Positions 25,146 to 33,834 of a stretch of DNA of 60,328 nucleotides are shown here, one piece after another. Location: NCBI RefSeq assembly GCF_030682515.1, contig NZ_JAUXOD010000142.1:1-60328 (forward strand), written 5' to 3'. Source of the DNA: Hoeflea sp. (GTDB taxonomy: Bacteria > Pseudomonadota > Alphaproteobacteria > Rhizobiales > Rhizobiaceae). The notes under the pieces were generated by a model, which was not told the origin of the DNA, did not search any database, and saw only the letters and a list, made by a program, of their open reading frames with translations. A program made the translations under genes and the position numbers. How positions within the stretch are numbered: the stretch's first letter is position 1; each line of letters begins with the position of its first letter.

Positions 25146-26137
25146 TGGAAACCGCCATGAATACCACTTCCACGCACAACTGGGACCACAATGTGGTGCT
25201 GTCGGTCGAGCATCTGACCATGCGCTTCGGTGGCCTGCTTGCCGTCAATGACTTGAGCTTCAATGTCGGGCGCGGCGACATCACCGCGCTCATCGGCCCC
25301 AATGGCGCCGGCAAGACCACCGTGTTCAACTGCGTCACCGGGTTCTACAAGCCCACCGAGGGCCGGATTGTGATGCGGCACGGCCAAGGCTTCCAGTCCG
25401 AGCGGGTCGAGGCGCTGACCCGCACCGGACGCCAGTTCGACGATGCCGGCGAGGACCGGGTGTTCCTGCTCGAGCGCATGCCGGATTTCGAGATCTCCAA
25501 GCGAGCCAAGGTGGCCCGCACCTTCCAGAACATCCGCCTGTTCGGGGGCATGACGGCGCTGGAAAACCTTCTGGTGGCGCAGCACAATCCGCTGATGATT
25601 GCCTCGTCGATGACCATCGGCGGGATCTTCAACCTGCCGGGCTACCGCAAGGCACGCGCGGAAGCGATCGATTTTGCCGCCTACTGGCTCGAGAAGACCG
25701 GGCTCATCGACCGGGCCGACGATCCGGCCGCCGATCTTCCCTACGGCGCGCAGCGTCGGCTCGAGATCGCCCGCGCCATGTGCACCAGACCGCATCTTCT
25801 CTGTCTGGACGAGCCTGCCGCCGGCCTCAATCCGCGCGAATCCACCGAGCTCAACGAGCTTCTGCAATATATCCGCAAGGACCATGACACCTCGATCCTG
25901 CTGATCGAGCATGACATGGGCGTGGTCATGCAAATATCCGATCATGTCGTCGTGCTCGATTACGGCCAGAAGATTGCCGATGGCAACGCTGAATCCGTGA
26001 AGAACGACCCGAAGGTCATCTCGGCCTATCTGGGCGTGGACGAGGACGAGGTGGAAGCCGTCGAGGAGACCATCGATCAGGCCATCCGGGAAGCCGAAGA
26101 AAGGGCCGAGGACAGTGACACAGGAGGCAAGTCATGA
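25145..26137 (+). CDS. livG: Branched-chain amino acid ABC transporter ATP-binding protein LivG
   Basis: First ATPase of the importer, 330 residues. Walker A GPNGAGKTT lies at about 51-59, RTFQNIRLF at 125-133 and Walker B LLCLDEPAAGLNP; the ABC signature region reads PYGAQRRLEIARAMC, the usual LivG variant. Two things are longer than in the roughly 255-residue E. coli protein: about 25 extra residues between Walker A and RTFQN, and an acidic C-terminal tail (DEDEVEAVEETIDQAIREAE). The ATG at 25145 overlaps the livM stop (TGATG) and follows GAGG. Confidence 0.92.
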   Translation: METAMNTTSTHNWDHNVVLSVEHLTMRFGGLLAVNDLSFNVGRGDITALIGPNGAGKTTVFNCVTGFYKPTEGRIVMRHGQGFQSERVEALTRTGRQFDDAGEDRVFLLERMPDFEISKRAKVARTFQNIRLFGGMTALENLLVAQHNPLMIASSMTIGGIFNLPGYRKARAEAIDFAAYWLEKTGLIDRADDPAADLPYGAQRRLEIARAMCTRPHLLCLDEPAAGLNPRESTELNELLQYIRKDHDTSILLIEHDMGVVMQISDHVVVLDYGQKIADGNAESVKNDPKVISAYLGVDEDEVEAVEETIDQAIREAEERAEDSDTGGKS

Positions 26138-26865
26138 GCGGTGACGAACACCTTCTGACCATTCGCGGCGTCGAAACCTATTACGGCAAGATCGTTGCGC
26201 TGCGCGGCGTCGACGTCGATGTCAACAAGGGCGAGATCGTCACGCTCATCGGCGCCAATGGCGCGGGCAAGTCGACCCTGATGATGACCATCTGCGGCAA
26301 CCCGCGGGCGCGCGCCGGCACGATCGTCTTCGACGGGCAGGACATCACCCAGACGCCGACCCACGAAATCATCCGGATGGGCATCGCCCAGTCGCCCGAA
26401 GGCCGGCGCATCTTCGGCCGGATGACGGTGCTCGAAAACCTGCAGATGGGCGCGCAGCTGGTTGCCGACGATCATTTCGAGGATGACCTGAAGCGCGTCT
26501 ACGACCTGTTTCCGCGCCTCAAGGAGCGCCAGGGCCAACGCGGCGGAACGCTGTCGGGCGGCGAGCAGCAGATGCTCGCCATCGCGCGCGCGCTGATGAG
26601 CCGTCCCAAACTGCTGCTGCTCGACGAGCCGTCGCTGGGGCTTGCGCCGCTGATCGTCAAGCAGATCTTCGAGATCATCAAGGAACTCAACACCAATGAG
26701 GGCCTGACCGTGTTTCTCGTCGAGCAGAATGCGTTCCACGCGCTCAAGCTCGCGCATCGGGGCTATGTGATGGTGAATGGCAACATCACCATGTCGGGCA
26801 CGGGCGCCGAACTGCTCAAGCGCGACGAGGTCCGCGCAGCCTATCTTGAGGGCGGCGCCCACTGA
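26134..26865 (+). CDS. livF: Branched-chain amino acid ABC transporter ATP-binding protein LivF
   Basis: Second ATPase, 243 residues, of normal LivF length. Walker A GANGAGKST, the AQSPEGRRIFGRMTVLENL segment, the signature LSGGEQQMLAIARAL and Walker B LLLLDEPSLGLAP are all intact. It overlaps the livG stop by four bases (ATGA), so livHMGF is a coupled operon. A 109-base gap then separates it from the small membrane protein gene. Confidence 0.93.
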   Translation: MSGDEHLLTIRGVETYYGKIVALRGVDVDVNKGEIVTLIGANGAGKSTLMMTICGNPRARAGTIVFDGQDITQTPTHEIIRMGIAQSPEGRRIFGRMTVLENLQMGAQLVADDHFEDDLKRVYDLFPRLKERQGQRGGTLSGGEQQMLAIARALMSRPKLLLLDEPSLGLAPLIVKQIFEIIKELNTNEGLTVFLVEQNAFHALKLAHRGYVMVNGNITMSGTGAELLKRDEVRAAYLEGGAH

Positions 26866-26974
26866 CGATGGCGCGCCCGGGCCGGACGGTCCGCGTGTCG
26901 CACGGGCATAGTATTGAATTCATGCGGGATTTTCCGGTCAGTGGACCGGCTGTCCCGCAACAAGGAGCCAGGAC

Positions 26975-27325
26975 ATGGAACAAGGCCTCTTATGGGAAGT
27001 CTCGATCGCCGAGTTCATCTTCGTCACGATGATCCTGGGCGGCGGCACCGCCTGGATGACCGGCAGGGCCGTGGCCGCAACCTGGAGAACCCCGATCCAG
27101 CTGGCATGGTACATGGTGCTCCTGAGTTTCGCGGTCCGCTTCATCCATTTCGCGCTGTTTGGCGGAACCCTGCTGTCGCCCTACTATTTCCTGGTGGATT
27201 TCGTCGTGATCCTGATCTTCGCGTTTCTCGGCATGCGGTTTACCCGCGCCGCGCAGATCGCGCAGCAATACAGATTCGCCTTCGATCGCTCCGGACCTTT
27301 CGGATGGCGGCCGAAGGGCGATTAA
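26975..27325 (+). CDS. Small membrane protein of the liv operon (DUF6867-like), unknown function
   Basis: A 116-residue protein with about three hydrophobic segments (residues 14-33, 43-60 and 67-85) and a basic, charged C-terminal end. AAGGAG lies seven bases before the ATG. A gene of this kind between livF and livK is, as I recall, usual in rhizobial genomes and is annotated only as a domain of unknown function (DUF6867); that name is from memory, not a search. Its place inside the transport operon suggests an accessory role with the permeases or binding protein. Confidence 0.7.
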   Translation: MEQGLLWEVSIAEFIFVTMILGGGTAWMTGRAVAATWRTPIQLAWYMVLLSFAVRFIHFALFGGTLLSPYYFLVDFVVILIFAFLGMRFTRAAQIAQQYRFAFDRSGPFGWRPKGD

Positions 27326-27494
27326 CCGCTCCAGCAGGCGGGTCGAATACCTCTCTAAAAAGCTCTGTATTTCTTTGAACAGATCGGCTTAGATGGTTTC
27401 ATACGGGGCATGACGCCCCCCACACCGGCGCCGAACACTGTCTGCGCCTGCGGCACCGGTGGAAGGAAACGAACAGGCGCTACTGGGAGTTAAC

Positions 27495-28598
27495 ATGAAG
27501 AAGATTCTACTGGCCGGAGCCGCGCTTGGCTTCGCAATGTCCACAGCCTCGGCTGAAATCGTTATTGCGACCGCTGGTCCGATGACCGGCCAATACGCAT
27601 CCTTCGGGGAACAGATGAAAACCGGCGCCGAACAGGCCGTCGCCGACATTAACGCCGCCGGCGGCGTCAATGGTGAAATGCTCCGCCTTGAAATCGGCGA
27701 CGACGCCTGCGATCCGAAGCAGGCTGTTGCCGTTGCCAACCAGTTCGCCGGCTCAGGCGTGGTGTTCGTGGCAGGTCACTTCTGCTCGGGCTCCTCGATC
27801 CCGGCTTCGGCCGTCTACACCGACGAAGGCATCATCCAGATTTCGCCTGCTTCGACCAACCCCGCCTTCACCGACGAGCGTCCGGGCGGCGCCGATGGCG
27901 GCGTGTATCGCGTCTGCGGCCGTGACGACCAGCAGGGCGAAACCGCTGCTGCTTACCTGAAGGCAAACTTCGCAGACAAGAAGATCGCCTTCGTTCACGA
28001 CAAGACCGCCTACGGCAAGGGCCTTGCCGACGCCACCAAGGGATCGTTCGAAGCCCTCGGCGGCACCGCGGCCATGTACGAAGCCTACACGGCTGGCGAG
28101 AAGGACTACTCCGCTCTCGTCTCCAAGATGAAGCAGGAAGCCATCGACGTGCTGTATGTCGGCGGCTACCACACCGAAGCCGGCCTGATGGCGCGCCAGA
28201 TGAAGGAACAGGGCATGTCCACTGTCCTGATCTCGGGTGATGCGCTCGTCACCGACGAATACTGGGCCATCACCGGCGATGCCGGCGAAGGCACGCTGAT
28301 GACCTTCTCGCCGGATCCGACCAAGCAGGAAACCGCTGCTGCCGTCGTCAAGGCGCTGCAGGATGCCGGCAAGACCACCGAAGGCTACGTGCTCTACACC
28401 TATGCGGCCATCCAGGCCTATGCACAGGCCGTGACCGCTGCCGGTTCGACCGACTATGACGCTGTTCGCCAGGCCCTCAACGCAGGCGACTTCAAGACCG
28501 TGCTCGGCGATCTGGCCTTCGACGACAAGGGCGACGTGTCGCTTCCGGGCTACGTGTTCTACCGCTGGTCGGACGGCAAGTACGCTGAAATCGAATAG
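27495..28598 (+). CDS. livK: Branched-chain amino acid ABC transporter substrate-binding protein LivK
   Basis: The periplasmic receptor of the importer, 367 residues. A signal peptide (MKKILLAGAALGFAMSTASA) is followed by EIVIATAGPMTGQYASFGEQ, the usual LivJ/LivK opening, then ADINAAGGVNGEML, DDACDPKQAVAVAN and HFCSGSSIPAS, which holds the ligand-contacting serine/threonine turn. Codons are strongly biased, in line with high expression. GGGAG stands five bases before the ATG, and a 169-base gap upstream may hold a separate promoter. A strong terminator follows 26 bases after the stop. Confidence 0.93.
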   Translation: MKKILLAGAALGFAMSTASAEIVIATAGPMTGQYASFGEQMKTGAEQAVADINAAGGVNGEMLRLEIGDDACDPKQAVAVANQFAGSGVVFVAGHFCSGSSIPASAVYTDEGIIQISPASTNPAFTDERPGGADGGVYRVCGRDDQQGETAAAYLKANFADKKIAFVHDKTAYGKGLADATKGSFEALGGTAAMYEAYTAGEKDYSALVSKMKQEAIDVLYVGGYHTEAGLMARQMKEQGMSTVLISGDALVTDEYWAITGDAGEGTLMTFSPDPTKQETAAAVVKALQDAGKTTEGYVLYTYAAIQAYAQAVTAAGSTDYDAVRQALNAGDFKTVLGDLAFDDKGDVSLPGYVFYRWSDGKYAEIE

Positions 28599-28623
28599 TC
28601 TTCGGTTCATCTGAGCCATCCAG

Positions 28624-28652
28624 CCCCGGCGTGAGAACGCCGGGGTTTTTTT
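28624..28652 (+). terminator. Rho-independent terminator after livK
   Basis: CCCCGGCG (28624-28631) pairs perfectly with CGCCGGGG (28638-28645) over a six-base loop, followed by seven T residues (28646-28652). This is a textbook intrinsic terminator ending the liv operon before the converging frcK gene. Confidence 0.93.
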
Positions 28653-28692
28653 GTGCCCATGCGCGACCTGCAGCCGCAGGGCGCAGCACGGC

Positions 28693-29334
28693 TCACGCGC
28701 TGCTGGTGAGTTCCAGATCCGCCATGATCGATTCCCGGAGCACCAGCTCCGCATTGGGGATGTCATTGGACATCGCCCGGGCCCGCGCCTCGTCCGGTCC
28801 CAGGCCGTGGGCGAGCCAGCGCTCGATCAGCCGCTTGCGCAGTTCTTCGGGTTCAGCCGAGAGCATCACGGTCATGTCGAACAGATCCGCGAGCTGCGCC
28901 CAGGGCGGCTCGGGGAGAAGCAGGTAGTTGCCTTCCGCGATCAGGAACCGGTGCTCTGGCGTGATCAGCCGGCCGCCCGCGCGCGCGAGGTCGAGGGCTC
29001 GATCGAACACCGGAACGGCGATGTCGCGATCGGGCTCGACGAGCAGGCGCCACAGAAGTGCTGCGTAGCCATCGACATCGAAGGTGAAGGGCGCGCCCTT
29101 GCGAGCGCGCGTGCCACGCGCATCGAGCACGGCATTGTCGAGATGAAAGCCGTCCATGGGGACGATGGCCGCGCCGTGCCCGCGGCGGGTGAACTGGGCG
29201 ACGAGCGCTTCGGACAGGGTCGACTTGCCCACGCCGGGCGGTCCGGCGAGCGCGATCATGAACCGCCGGCTCTGGCCCGCCCGGGCAAGGGCGGTGTCGG
29301 CAAGATAGGCGGCGTTGTCCTCGAGCCCGATCAC
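28693..29334 (-). CDS. frcK: FrcK-type P-loop kinase (nucleoside/uridine kinase-like) of the fructose uptake operon
   Basis: A 213-residue P-loop protein of the uridine kinase/phosphoribulokinase family. Walker A is AGPPGVGKSTLSEAL near residues 29-43; VPMDGFHLDNAVLDARGTRA follows and resembles the substrate lid of such kinases. It is the last gene of frcBCAK and starts with GTG only five bases after the frcA stop. In Sinorhizobium meliloti frcK is part of the fructose (and mannose/ribose) importer operon; its kinase substrate has not been firmly shown, though a sugar is likely. Confidence 0.83.
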   Translation of the reverse strand: MIGLEDNAAYLADTALARAGQSRRFMIALAGPPGVGKSTLSEALVAQFTRRGHGAAIVPMDGFHLDNAVLDARGTRARKGAPFTFDVDGYAALLWRLLVEPDRDIAVPVFDRALDLARAGGRLITPEHRFLIAEGNYLLLPEPPWAQLADLFDMTVMLSAEPEELRKRLIERWLAHGLGPDEARARAMSNDIPNAELVLRESIMADLELTSSA

Positions 29335-29339
29335 CGGTT

Positions 29340-30116
29340 TCAGGCGGCCATGGCTTCTTGCGGCGGCTCCTTGGCCCCGGTCATGAAGGCGACGGCGTCC
29401 GACATTGTGAAGTCCTTCGGGTTGATGACGCAGAGCCGCTTGCCCAGCCTGTGAACGTGGATCCGGTCGGCGACTTCGAACACATGCGGCATGTTGTGGG
29501 AAATCAGGATGATCGGAATGCCGCGCGCGCGCACGTCGAGAATGAGCTCGAGCACCCGCCTGCTCTCCTTGACGCCAAGGGCTGCCGTCGGTTCATCGAG
29601 AATGATGACCTTGGAGCCGAAGGCTGCGGCGCGCGCCACCGCGACGCCCTGGCGCTGGCCGCCCGACAGGGTCTCCACCGCCTGGTTGATGTTCTGGATG
29701 GTCATCAGGCCCAGCTCGTTGAGCTTCTCGCGGGCGAAGGCTTCCATCGCCTTGTGGTCGAGCTGGCGCATTACCGAGCCGAGGAAGCCGGGCTTGCGCA
29801 GCTCGCGGCCCATGAACATGTTGTCGGTGATCGACAGCGCCGGCGACATGGCGAGCGTCTGGTAGACCGTCTCGATGCCGGCATGGCGGCCATCAAGCGG
29901 CGAGGTGAATTTGATCTCCTTGCCCTCGAGCCAGATCTGGCCTTCGTCCGGCGTCACGGCGCCCGAGACCGCCTTGATCAGCGTCGACTTGCCCGCGCCA
30001 TTGTCGCCGATGACGGCAAGGATCTCACCGTGGTGAAGATCGAAATCGCAATTGTCGAGCGCCACCACACGACCGTAGCGCTTGACCAGATTGCGTCCCT
30101 TGAGAATGGGTTCCAT
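29340..30116 (-). CDS. frcA: Fructose-type sugar ABC transporter ATP-binding protein FrcA
   Basis: A 258-residue single-domain ATPase of the carbohydrate CUT2 class. Walker A GDNGAGKSTLIKAVSGA, the signature LSGGQRQGVAVARA and Walker B VIILDEPTAALG are complete, with ILISHNMPHVFEVADRIHV as the H-loop region. CUT2 ATPases such as RbsA have two fused domains, while FrcA has one, as here. It starts one base inside the frcC stop codon (TGATG). Confidence 0.92.
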   Translation of the reverse strand: MEPILKGRNLVKRYGRVVALDNCDFDLHHGEILAVIGDNGAGKSTLIKAVSGAVTPDEGQIWLEGKEIKFTSPLDGRHAGIETVYQTLAMSPALSITDNMFMGRELRKPGFLGSVMRQLDHKAMEAFAREKLNELGLMTIQNINQAVETLSGGQRQGVAVARAAAFGSKVIILDEPTAALGVKESRRVLELILDVRARGIPIILISHNMPHVFEVADRIHVHRLGKRLCVINPKDFTMSDAVAFMTGAKEPPQEAMAA

Positions 30117-31177
30117 CAGACTGACACCTTTCTGATCCACTGATCCACGGACACGGCGGCGATGATCAGCACGCCGATGAGCAGGTAGGTCCATTGCGCG
30201 TCGGCGCCCAGGAGCCTGAGGCCGAGCGAGAAGACGCCGACGATCAGCGCGCCGAACAGCATGCCCATGATCGAGCCGCGACCGCCGAAGAGCGAGATGC
30301 CGCCGATCACCACGGCGGTGATGGATTCGATGTTGCCCAATTGTCCCGACGTCGGCGAGACCGAGCCGATGCGGCCGATCAGCGCCCAGCCGGCGAAGGC
30401 GCAGATCAGGCCCGACAGCATGTAGACCGAAATCAGCGTCCGCTTGACCTGGACGCCCGCAAGTTCGGCCGCTTCCGGATCGTCGCCCACCGCATAGACA
30501 TGCCTGCCCCAGGCGGTCTGCTTGAGCACATAGGCCAGGAACACGACCAGGGCGACCATGAAGATCGCGCCATAGGTGAAGACCGCGCCGCTGAAGGCGA
30601 TCTTGTTGCCGAAGAACTGCAGGAGCGGCGCCTCATTGGCAATGTCCTGGGCTCGAATGGTCTCGTTGGCGGAGTAGAGGAAGTTGGTGGCGAGCACGAT
30701 CTGCCACATGCCCAGCGTGACGATGAAGGGCGGAAGCTTCATCACGGCGACGAGAAAGCCGTTGATGAAGCCGCAGAGGGTGCCGCAGGCGATGCCCGCC
30801 GCTATCGCCAGTTCCACCGGCAGGCCGTATCGGAACACAAACAGTCCCATGACCACCGAGGACAGCACCATGATGGCGCCGACCGAAAGATCGATGCCTT
30901 TCGTCAGGATCACCAGCGACTGGGCGGCGCCCAGAATGCCTACGATCTGGACCTGCTGCAGGATCAGCGTGAGCGCGAAGGGCGAAAAGAATTTCTGACC
31001 GAGCAGCAGGCCAAAGACCAGGATCGATCCGACCAGGACGATGGCGGGCACCATCCACGGCGTCTGGTGCAGGGCATGCTGCAGGCGCTTGACGGCGCCC
31101 TTGTCATGGGTCGCGAAGGTGGCGACCGAAGTCGGACCCGCGGCCGCGGCTTTCTCGAATTCCTGCGTATTTGACAT
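30116..31177 (-). CDS. frcC: Fructose-type sugar ABC transporter permease FrcC
   Basis: A 353-residue permease of the RbsC/FrcC family. The coupling and core motifs are clear: VILTKGIDLSVGAIMVLSSV, CGFINGFLVAVMKLPPFIVT, GRHVYAVGDDPEAAELAGVQ and GGISLFGGRGSIMGMLFGAL. About ten hydrophobic segments are present, after a soluble N-terminal stretch of about 35 residues. The GGGGAGGA ribosome site is strong. It lies 140 bases after frcB; a hairpin in that gap may keep more frcB mRNA than frcC mRNA. Confidence 0.92.
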   Translation of the reverse strand: MSNTQEFEKAAAAGPTSVATFATHDKGAVKRLQHALHQTPWMVPAIVLVGSILVFGLLLGQKFFSPFALTLILQQVQIVGILGAAQSLVILTKGIDLSVGAIMVLSSVVMGLFVFRYGLPVELAIAAGIACGTLCGFINGFLVAVMKLPPFIVTLGMWQIVLATNFLYSANETIRAQDIANEAPLLQFFGNKIAFSGAVFTYGAIFMVALVVFLAYVLKQTAWGRHVYAVGDDPEAAELAGVQVKRTLISVYMLSGLICAFAGWALIGRIGSVSPTSGQLGNIESITAVVIGGISLFGGRGSIMGMLFGALIVGVFSLGLRLLGADAQWTYLLIGVLIIAAVSVDQWIRKVSV

Positions 31178-31261
31178 GGTTCCTCCCCAACGTCACACGG
31201 CATGGATCTACACCCAGGCAGCGGGCCCCATTCAAGCCCGGTCTGGCGCCATTTGCAATGA

Positions 31262-31287
31262 GGCGGCTGACACTGCGTGCAGCCGCC
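31262..31287 (-). repeat. Intercistronic stem-loop between frcB and frcC
   Basis: GGCGGCTG (31262-31269) and CAGCCGCC (31280-31287) make an eight-base GC-rich stem with a ten-base loop, 31 bases after the frcB stop in the sense of transcription. No U-tract follows. Such stems after binding-protein genes slow decay of the upstream mRNA and raise its level over the permease. Confidence 0.6.
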
Positions 31288-31317
31288 CCATTCCTGCTTA
31301 GCTGAAACAGCGGGGAC

Positions 31318-32355
31318 TTAGCCCCAGCACTTGTCCATGCCTTCGGCGACCGAGATCGATTCGACGCCGTCGACGGGCTTGTCGGTGACAAGCGCCACGC
31401 CGGTGTCGAAGAAATCCTTGCCTTCGGTCGGCACGGGCTTGGTGCCGTCCTTGGCCCAGGCGGCGATGGCTTCAATGCCGAGCGAGGCCATCAGCAGCGG
31501 GTACTGCTGCGAGGTGGCGCCGATGACGCCATCCTTGACATTGGCCACGCCGGGGCAGCCGCCATCGACGGAGACGATGAGCACGTCACCTTCGCGGCCG
31601 ATGGCCTTGAGCGCCTCATAGGCGCCGGCTGCGGCCGGTTCGTTGATGGTGTGGACGACGTTGATGGTCGGGTCCTTGGCCAGAAGGTTCTCCATGGCGC
31701 GGCGGCCGCCTTCCTCATTGCCCTGGGTGACGTCGCTGCCAACCAGACGTGGATCGGTTTCGTCGCCGATCACGTTCGGATCGCCAAGATCGACGCCAAA
31801 GCCCTGCAGGAAGCCCTGGTTGCGCAGAACGTCAACCGATGGCTGACTGACGGCAAGGTCGAGGGTCGCGATTTTGGCGTTGGCGGCCTCGGCGCCCAGC
31901 GTCGCGGCGGCCCATTTGCCGATCAGCTCGCCGGCCAGGAAATTGTCGGTGGCGAAGGTGGCGTCGGCGGCGTCGATCGGCTCAAGCGGCGTATCAAGCG
32001 CAATGACGAGCAGGCCAGCATCGCGGGCCTGCTTGACCGCCGATACGATCGACGAGGTGTCGGAGGCCGTGATCAGGATGCCCTTGGCGCCGTCGGCGAT
32101 GCAGGTCTCGATGGCGGCAACCTGGGTCTCGTGGTCGCCATCTACCTTGCCGGCAAAACTCTTGAGCAAAATGCCCAGTTCGGCCGCCTTGGCTTCAGCC
32201 CCTTCCTTCATCTTGACGAAGAAGGGATTTGTGTCGGTCTTGGTGATAAGGCAGGCGCTGGTTTTCTCATCCATGGCATGGGCGGGCGCGGTTGCGATGA
32301 CGCCAAAGGCGGCGGCAGCAAGCAGCGCGGTCTTGAGTGTGGACATAGACTTCAT
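31318..32355 (-). CDS. frcB: Fructose-type sugar ABC transporter substrate-binding protein FrcB
   Basis: The periplasmic sugar receptor, 345 residues, of the RbsB-like family. A signal peptide ([20 protein letters not shown], then APAHA) precedes [20 protein letters not shown], and later [34 protein letters not shown] and the ribose/fructose-pocket stretch [20 protein letters not shown] are typical of FrcB. GGGAGG lies five bases before the ATG. It is first in the operon frcBCAK and divergent from the ROK regulator gene, the arrangement known from Sinorhizobium. Confidence 0.92.
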   Translation of the reverse strand: MKSMSTLKTALLAAAAFGVIATAPAHAMDEKTSACLITKTDTNPFFVKMKEGAEAKAAELGILLKSFAGKVDGDHETQVAAIETCIADGAKGILITASDTSSIVSAVKQARDAGLLVIALDTPLEPIDAADATFATDNFLAGELIGKWAAATLGAEAANAKIATLDLAVSQPSVDVLRNQGFLQGFGVDLGDPNVIGDETDPRLVGSDVTQGNEEGGRRAMENLLAKDPTINVVHTINEPAAAGAYEALKAIGREGDVLIVSVDGGCPGVANVKDGVIGATSQQYPLLMASLGIEAIAAWAKDGTKPVPTEGKDFFDTGVALVTDKPVDGVESISVAEGMDKCWG

Positions 32356-32464
32356 GTGATCCTCCCGGGATATCTCTTGCAGGTCAGTCTGCATGCACGG
32401 CGAAGCGAAAATCCTCACTCCCTTCTCCGCGCCATGACTAAAACAGCATGAACCAGCCGCGTCT

Positions 32465-32499
32465 GTCAATAAATAAATCATTCTTATTTAGTAATTGAC
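32465..32499. promoter_or_regulatory. Candidate ROK-type operator in the frcB/frcR divergent region
   Basis: TAAATAA (32470-32476) and TTATTTA (32484-32490) form a perfect inverted repeat with a seven-base spacer, flanked by GTCAAT (32465-32470) and ATTGAC (32494-32499), also a complementary pair. The block sits 110 bases before frcB and 82 bases before frcR in the only AT-rich stretch here. ROK regulators (NagC, Mlc) bind AT-rich palindromes made from TTATTT and AAATAA halves, so it is a good FrcR candidate site. Confidence 0.5.
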
Positions 32500-32571
32500 C
32501 GAGGAGTGTCTTTACGTCATTGTTTTGATAGGAACGACCGCAAGCGAGACGGACGCCGGGGAGGGACCAAA

Positions 32572-33801
32572 ATGGTGGCGGACAATGCGAAAGCTGGCGA
32601 TGACCGCACGGGCTCGGTCATTCCTTCTCTCAGGGGATCGAACCAGAGCGGCCTGCGCGCCCACAACCAGCGCCTGGTTCTCAGCCTTGTCTATTCCCAC
32701 GGCAACCTGGCCAAGACCGATATCGCCCGGCTGACGGGGCTTTCGGCGCAGACCGGCTCGGTGATCATGCGCGAGCTCGAGGCCGAGGAGCTGATCGTCA
32801 AGGGCGAGCCGATCCGCGGCAAGGTGGGCCAGCCCTCTGTGCCGCTGTCGATCAATCCCGACGGCGCGTTCTTCATCGGGCTCAAGGTCGGCCGCCGCAG
32901 CGCGGAGCTGATCCTCATCAATTTCCTGGGCAAGCCGCGCGCCACCCTGCGCAAGAGCTATCCCTGGCCGACGCCGCCGCTGATCATCGACTTCGTCCGC
33001 GCCGGCATCGCCGAGATGCTGGCCAGCCTACCGCCTGCGCTGCGCAACCGCGTCGCAGGCCTCGGCATCGCCACGCCGTTCGAACTGTGGAACTGGACCG
33101 AGCAGGCCGGCGCGCCGCGCGAGGAGATGGACCTGTGGCGCGGCTGCGACCTGAGGGCCGAGCTCGCCCGGATCTGCGGCATGCCGGTCTATCTGCAGAA
33201 TGACGCCACCGCGGCCTGCGCAGCGGAGCTGGTGTTCGGCACTCATCCCGGCCTGAGCGATTATCTCTATCTCTATATCGGCACCTTCGTCGGCGGCGGC
33301 GTGGTGCTCAATGGCAGTGTCTATTCGGGCCGCACCGGCAATGCCGGCGCGCTCGGGCCGCTGCCCGTGACCGGCCCCGAGGGCAAGCCGGTGCAACTCC
33401 TCGACAGGGCGTCGATCATGCTGCTCGAGCGCATGCTCAAGGCCGCAGGCCGGGACGCCTCGCCGCTGTGGAACAGCCCGGACCACTGGGAAGGGTTCGA
33501 GGATCTCGCCGATGAATGGATCGGCATCGTCGCCCGCGGCCTGGCCCAGGCGATTGTCTCCGCGGCCTCGATCATCGATTTCGAGCATGTCATCATCGAT
33601 GGCGGGCTTCCTGCGGAAGTCAGGGAAAAGATCGTCTTCGCCACGCGGGCGGAAGTCGGCCACTACGACCTCAGGGGGCTCGCGGTTCCCTCCATCCTCC
33701 CCGGCACCGTGGGCCACCTCGCCCGGGCGCTGGGGGCTGCCAGCCTGCCGCTGTTCGACAAATATCTGATCGACCGGAACGCAAGGCTGGGCAGCGCCTG
33801 A
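32572..33801 (+). CDS. frcR: ROK family transcriptional regulator, FrcR-like
   Basis: A 409-residue ROK regulator. It has an N-terminal winged helix-turn-helix (HNQRLVLSLVYSHGNLAKTD, then LTGLSAQTGSVIMRELEAEE) and a sugar-kinase-like body: the pseudo-ATP site LYLYIGTFVGGGVVLNGSVY and the ROK segment VIIDGGLPAEV are visible. The cysteine-rich zinc motif of NagC is not evident. GAGGG lies six bases before the ATG at 32572. It is divergent from frcBCAK, which it most likely represses until a sugar is bound. Confidence 0.85.
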   Translation: MVADNAKAGDDRTGSVIPSLRGSNQSGLRAHNQRLVLSLVYSHGNLAKTDIARLTGLSAQTGSVIMRELEAEELIVKGEPIRGKVGQPSVPLSINPDGAFFIGLKVGRRSAELILINFLGKPRATLRKSYPWPTPPLIIDFVRAGIAEMLASLPPALRNRVAGLGIATPFELWNWTEQAGAPREEMDLWRGCDLRAELARICGMPVYLQNDATAACAAELVFGTHPGLSDYLYLYIGTFVGGGVVLNGSVYSGRTGNAGALGPLPVTGPEGKPVQLLDRASIMLLERMLKAAGRDASPLWNSPDHWEGFEDLADEWIGIVARGLAQAIVSAASIIDFEHVIIDGGLPAEVREKIVFATRAEVGHYDLRGLAVPSILPGTVGHLARALGAASLPLFDKYLIDRNARLGSA

Positions 33802-33834
33802 GTCGCTCCCCTGCCCCCAAGACAGCCCGCATGC

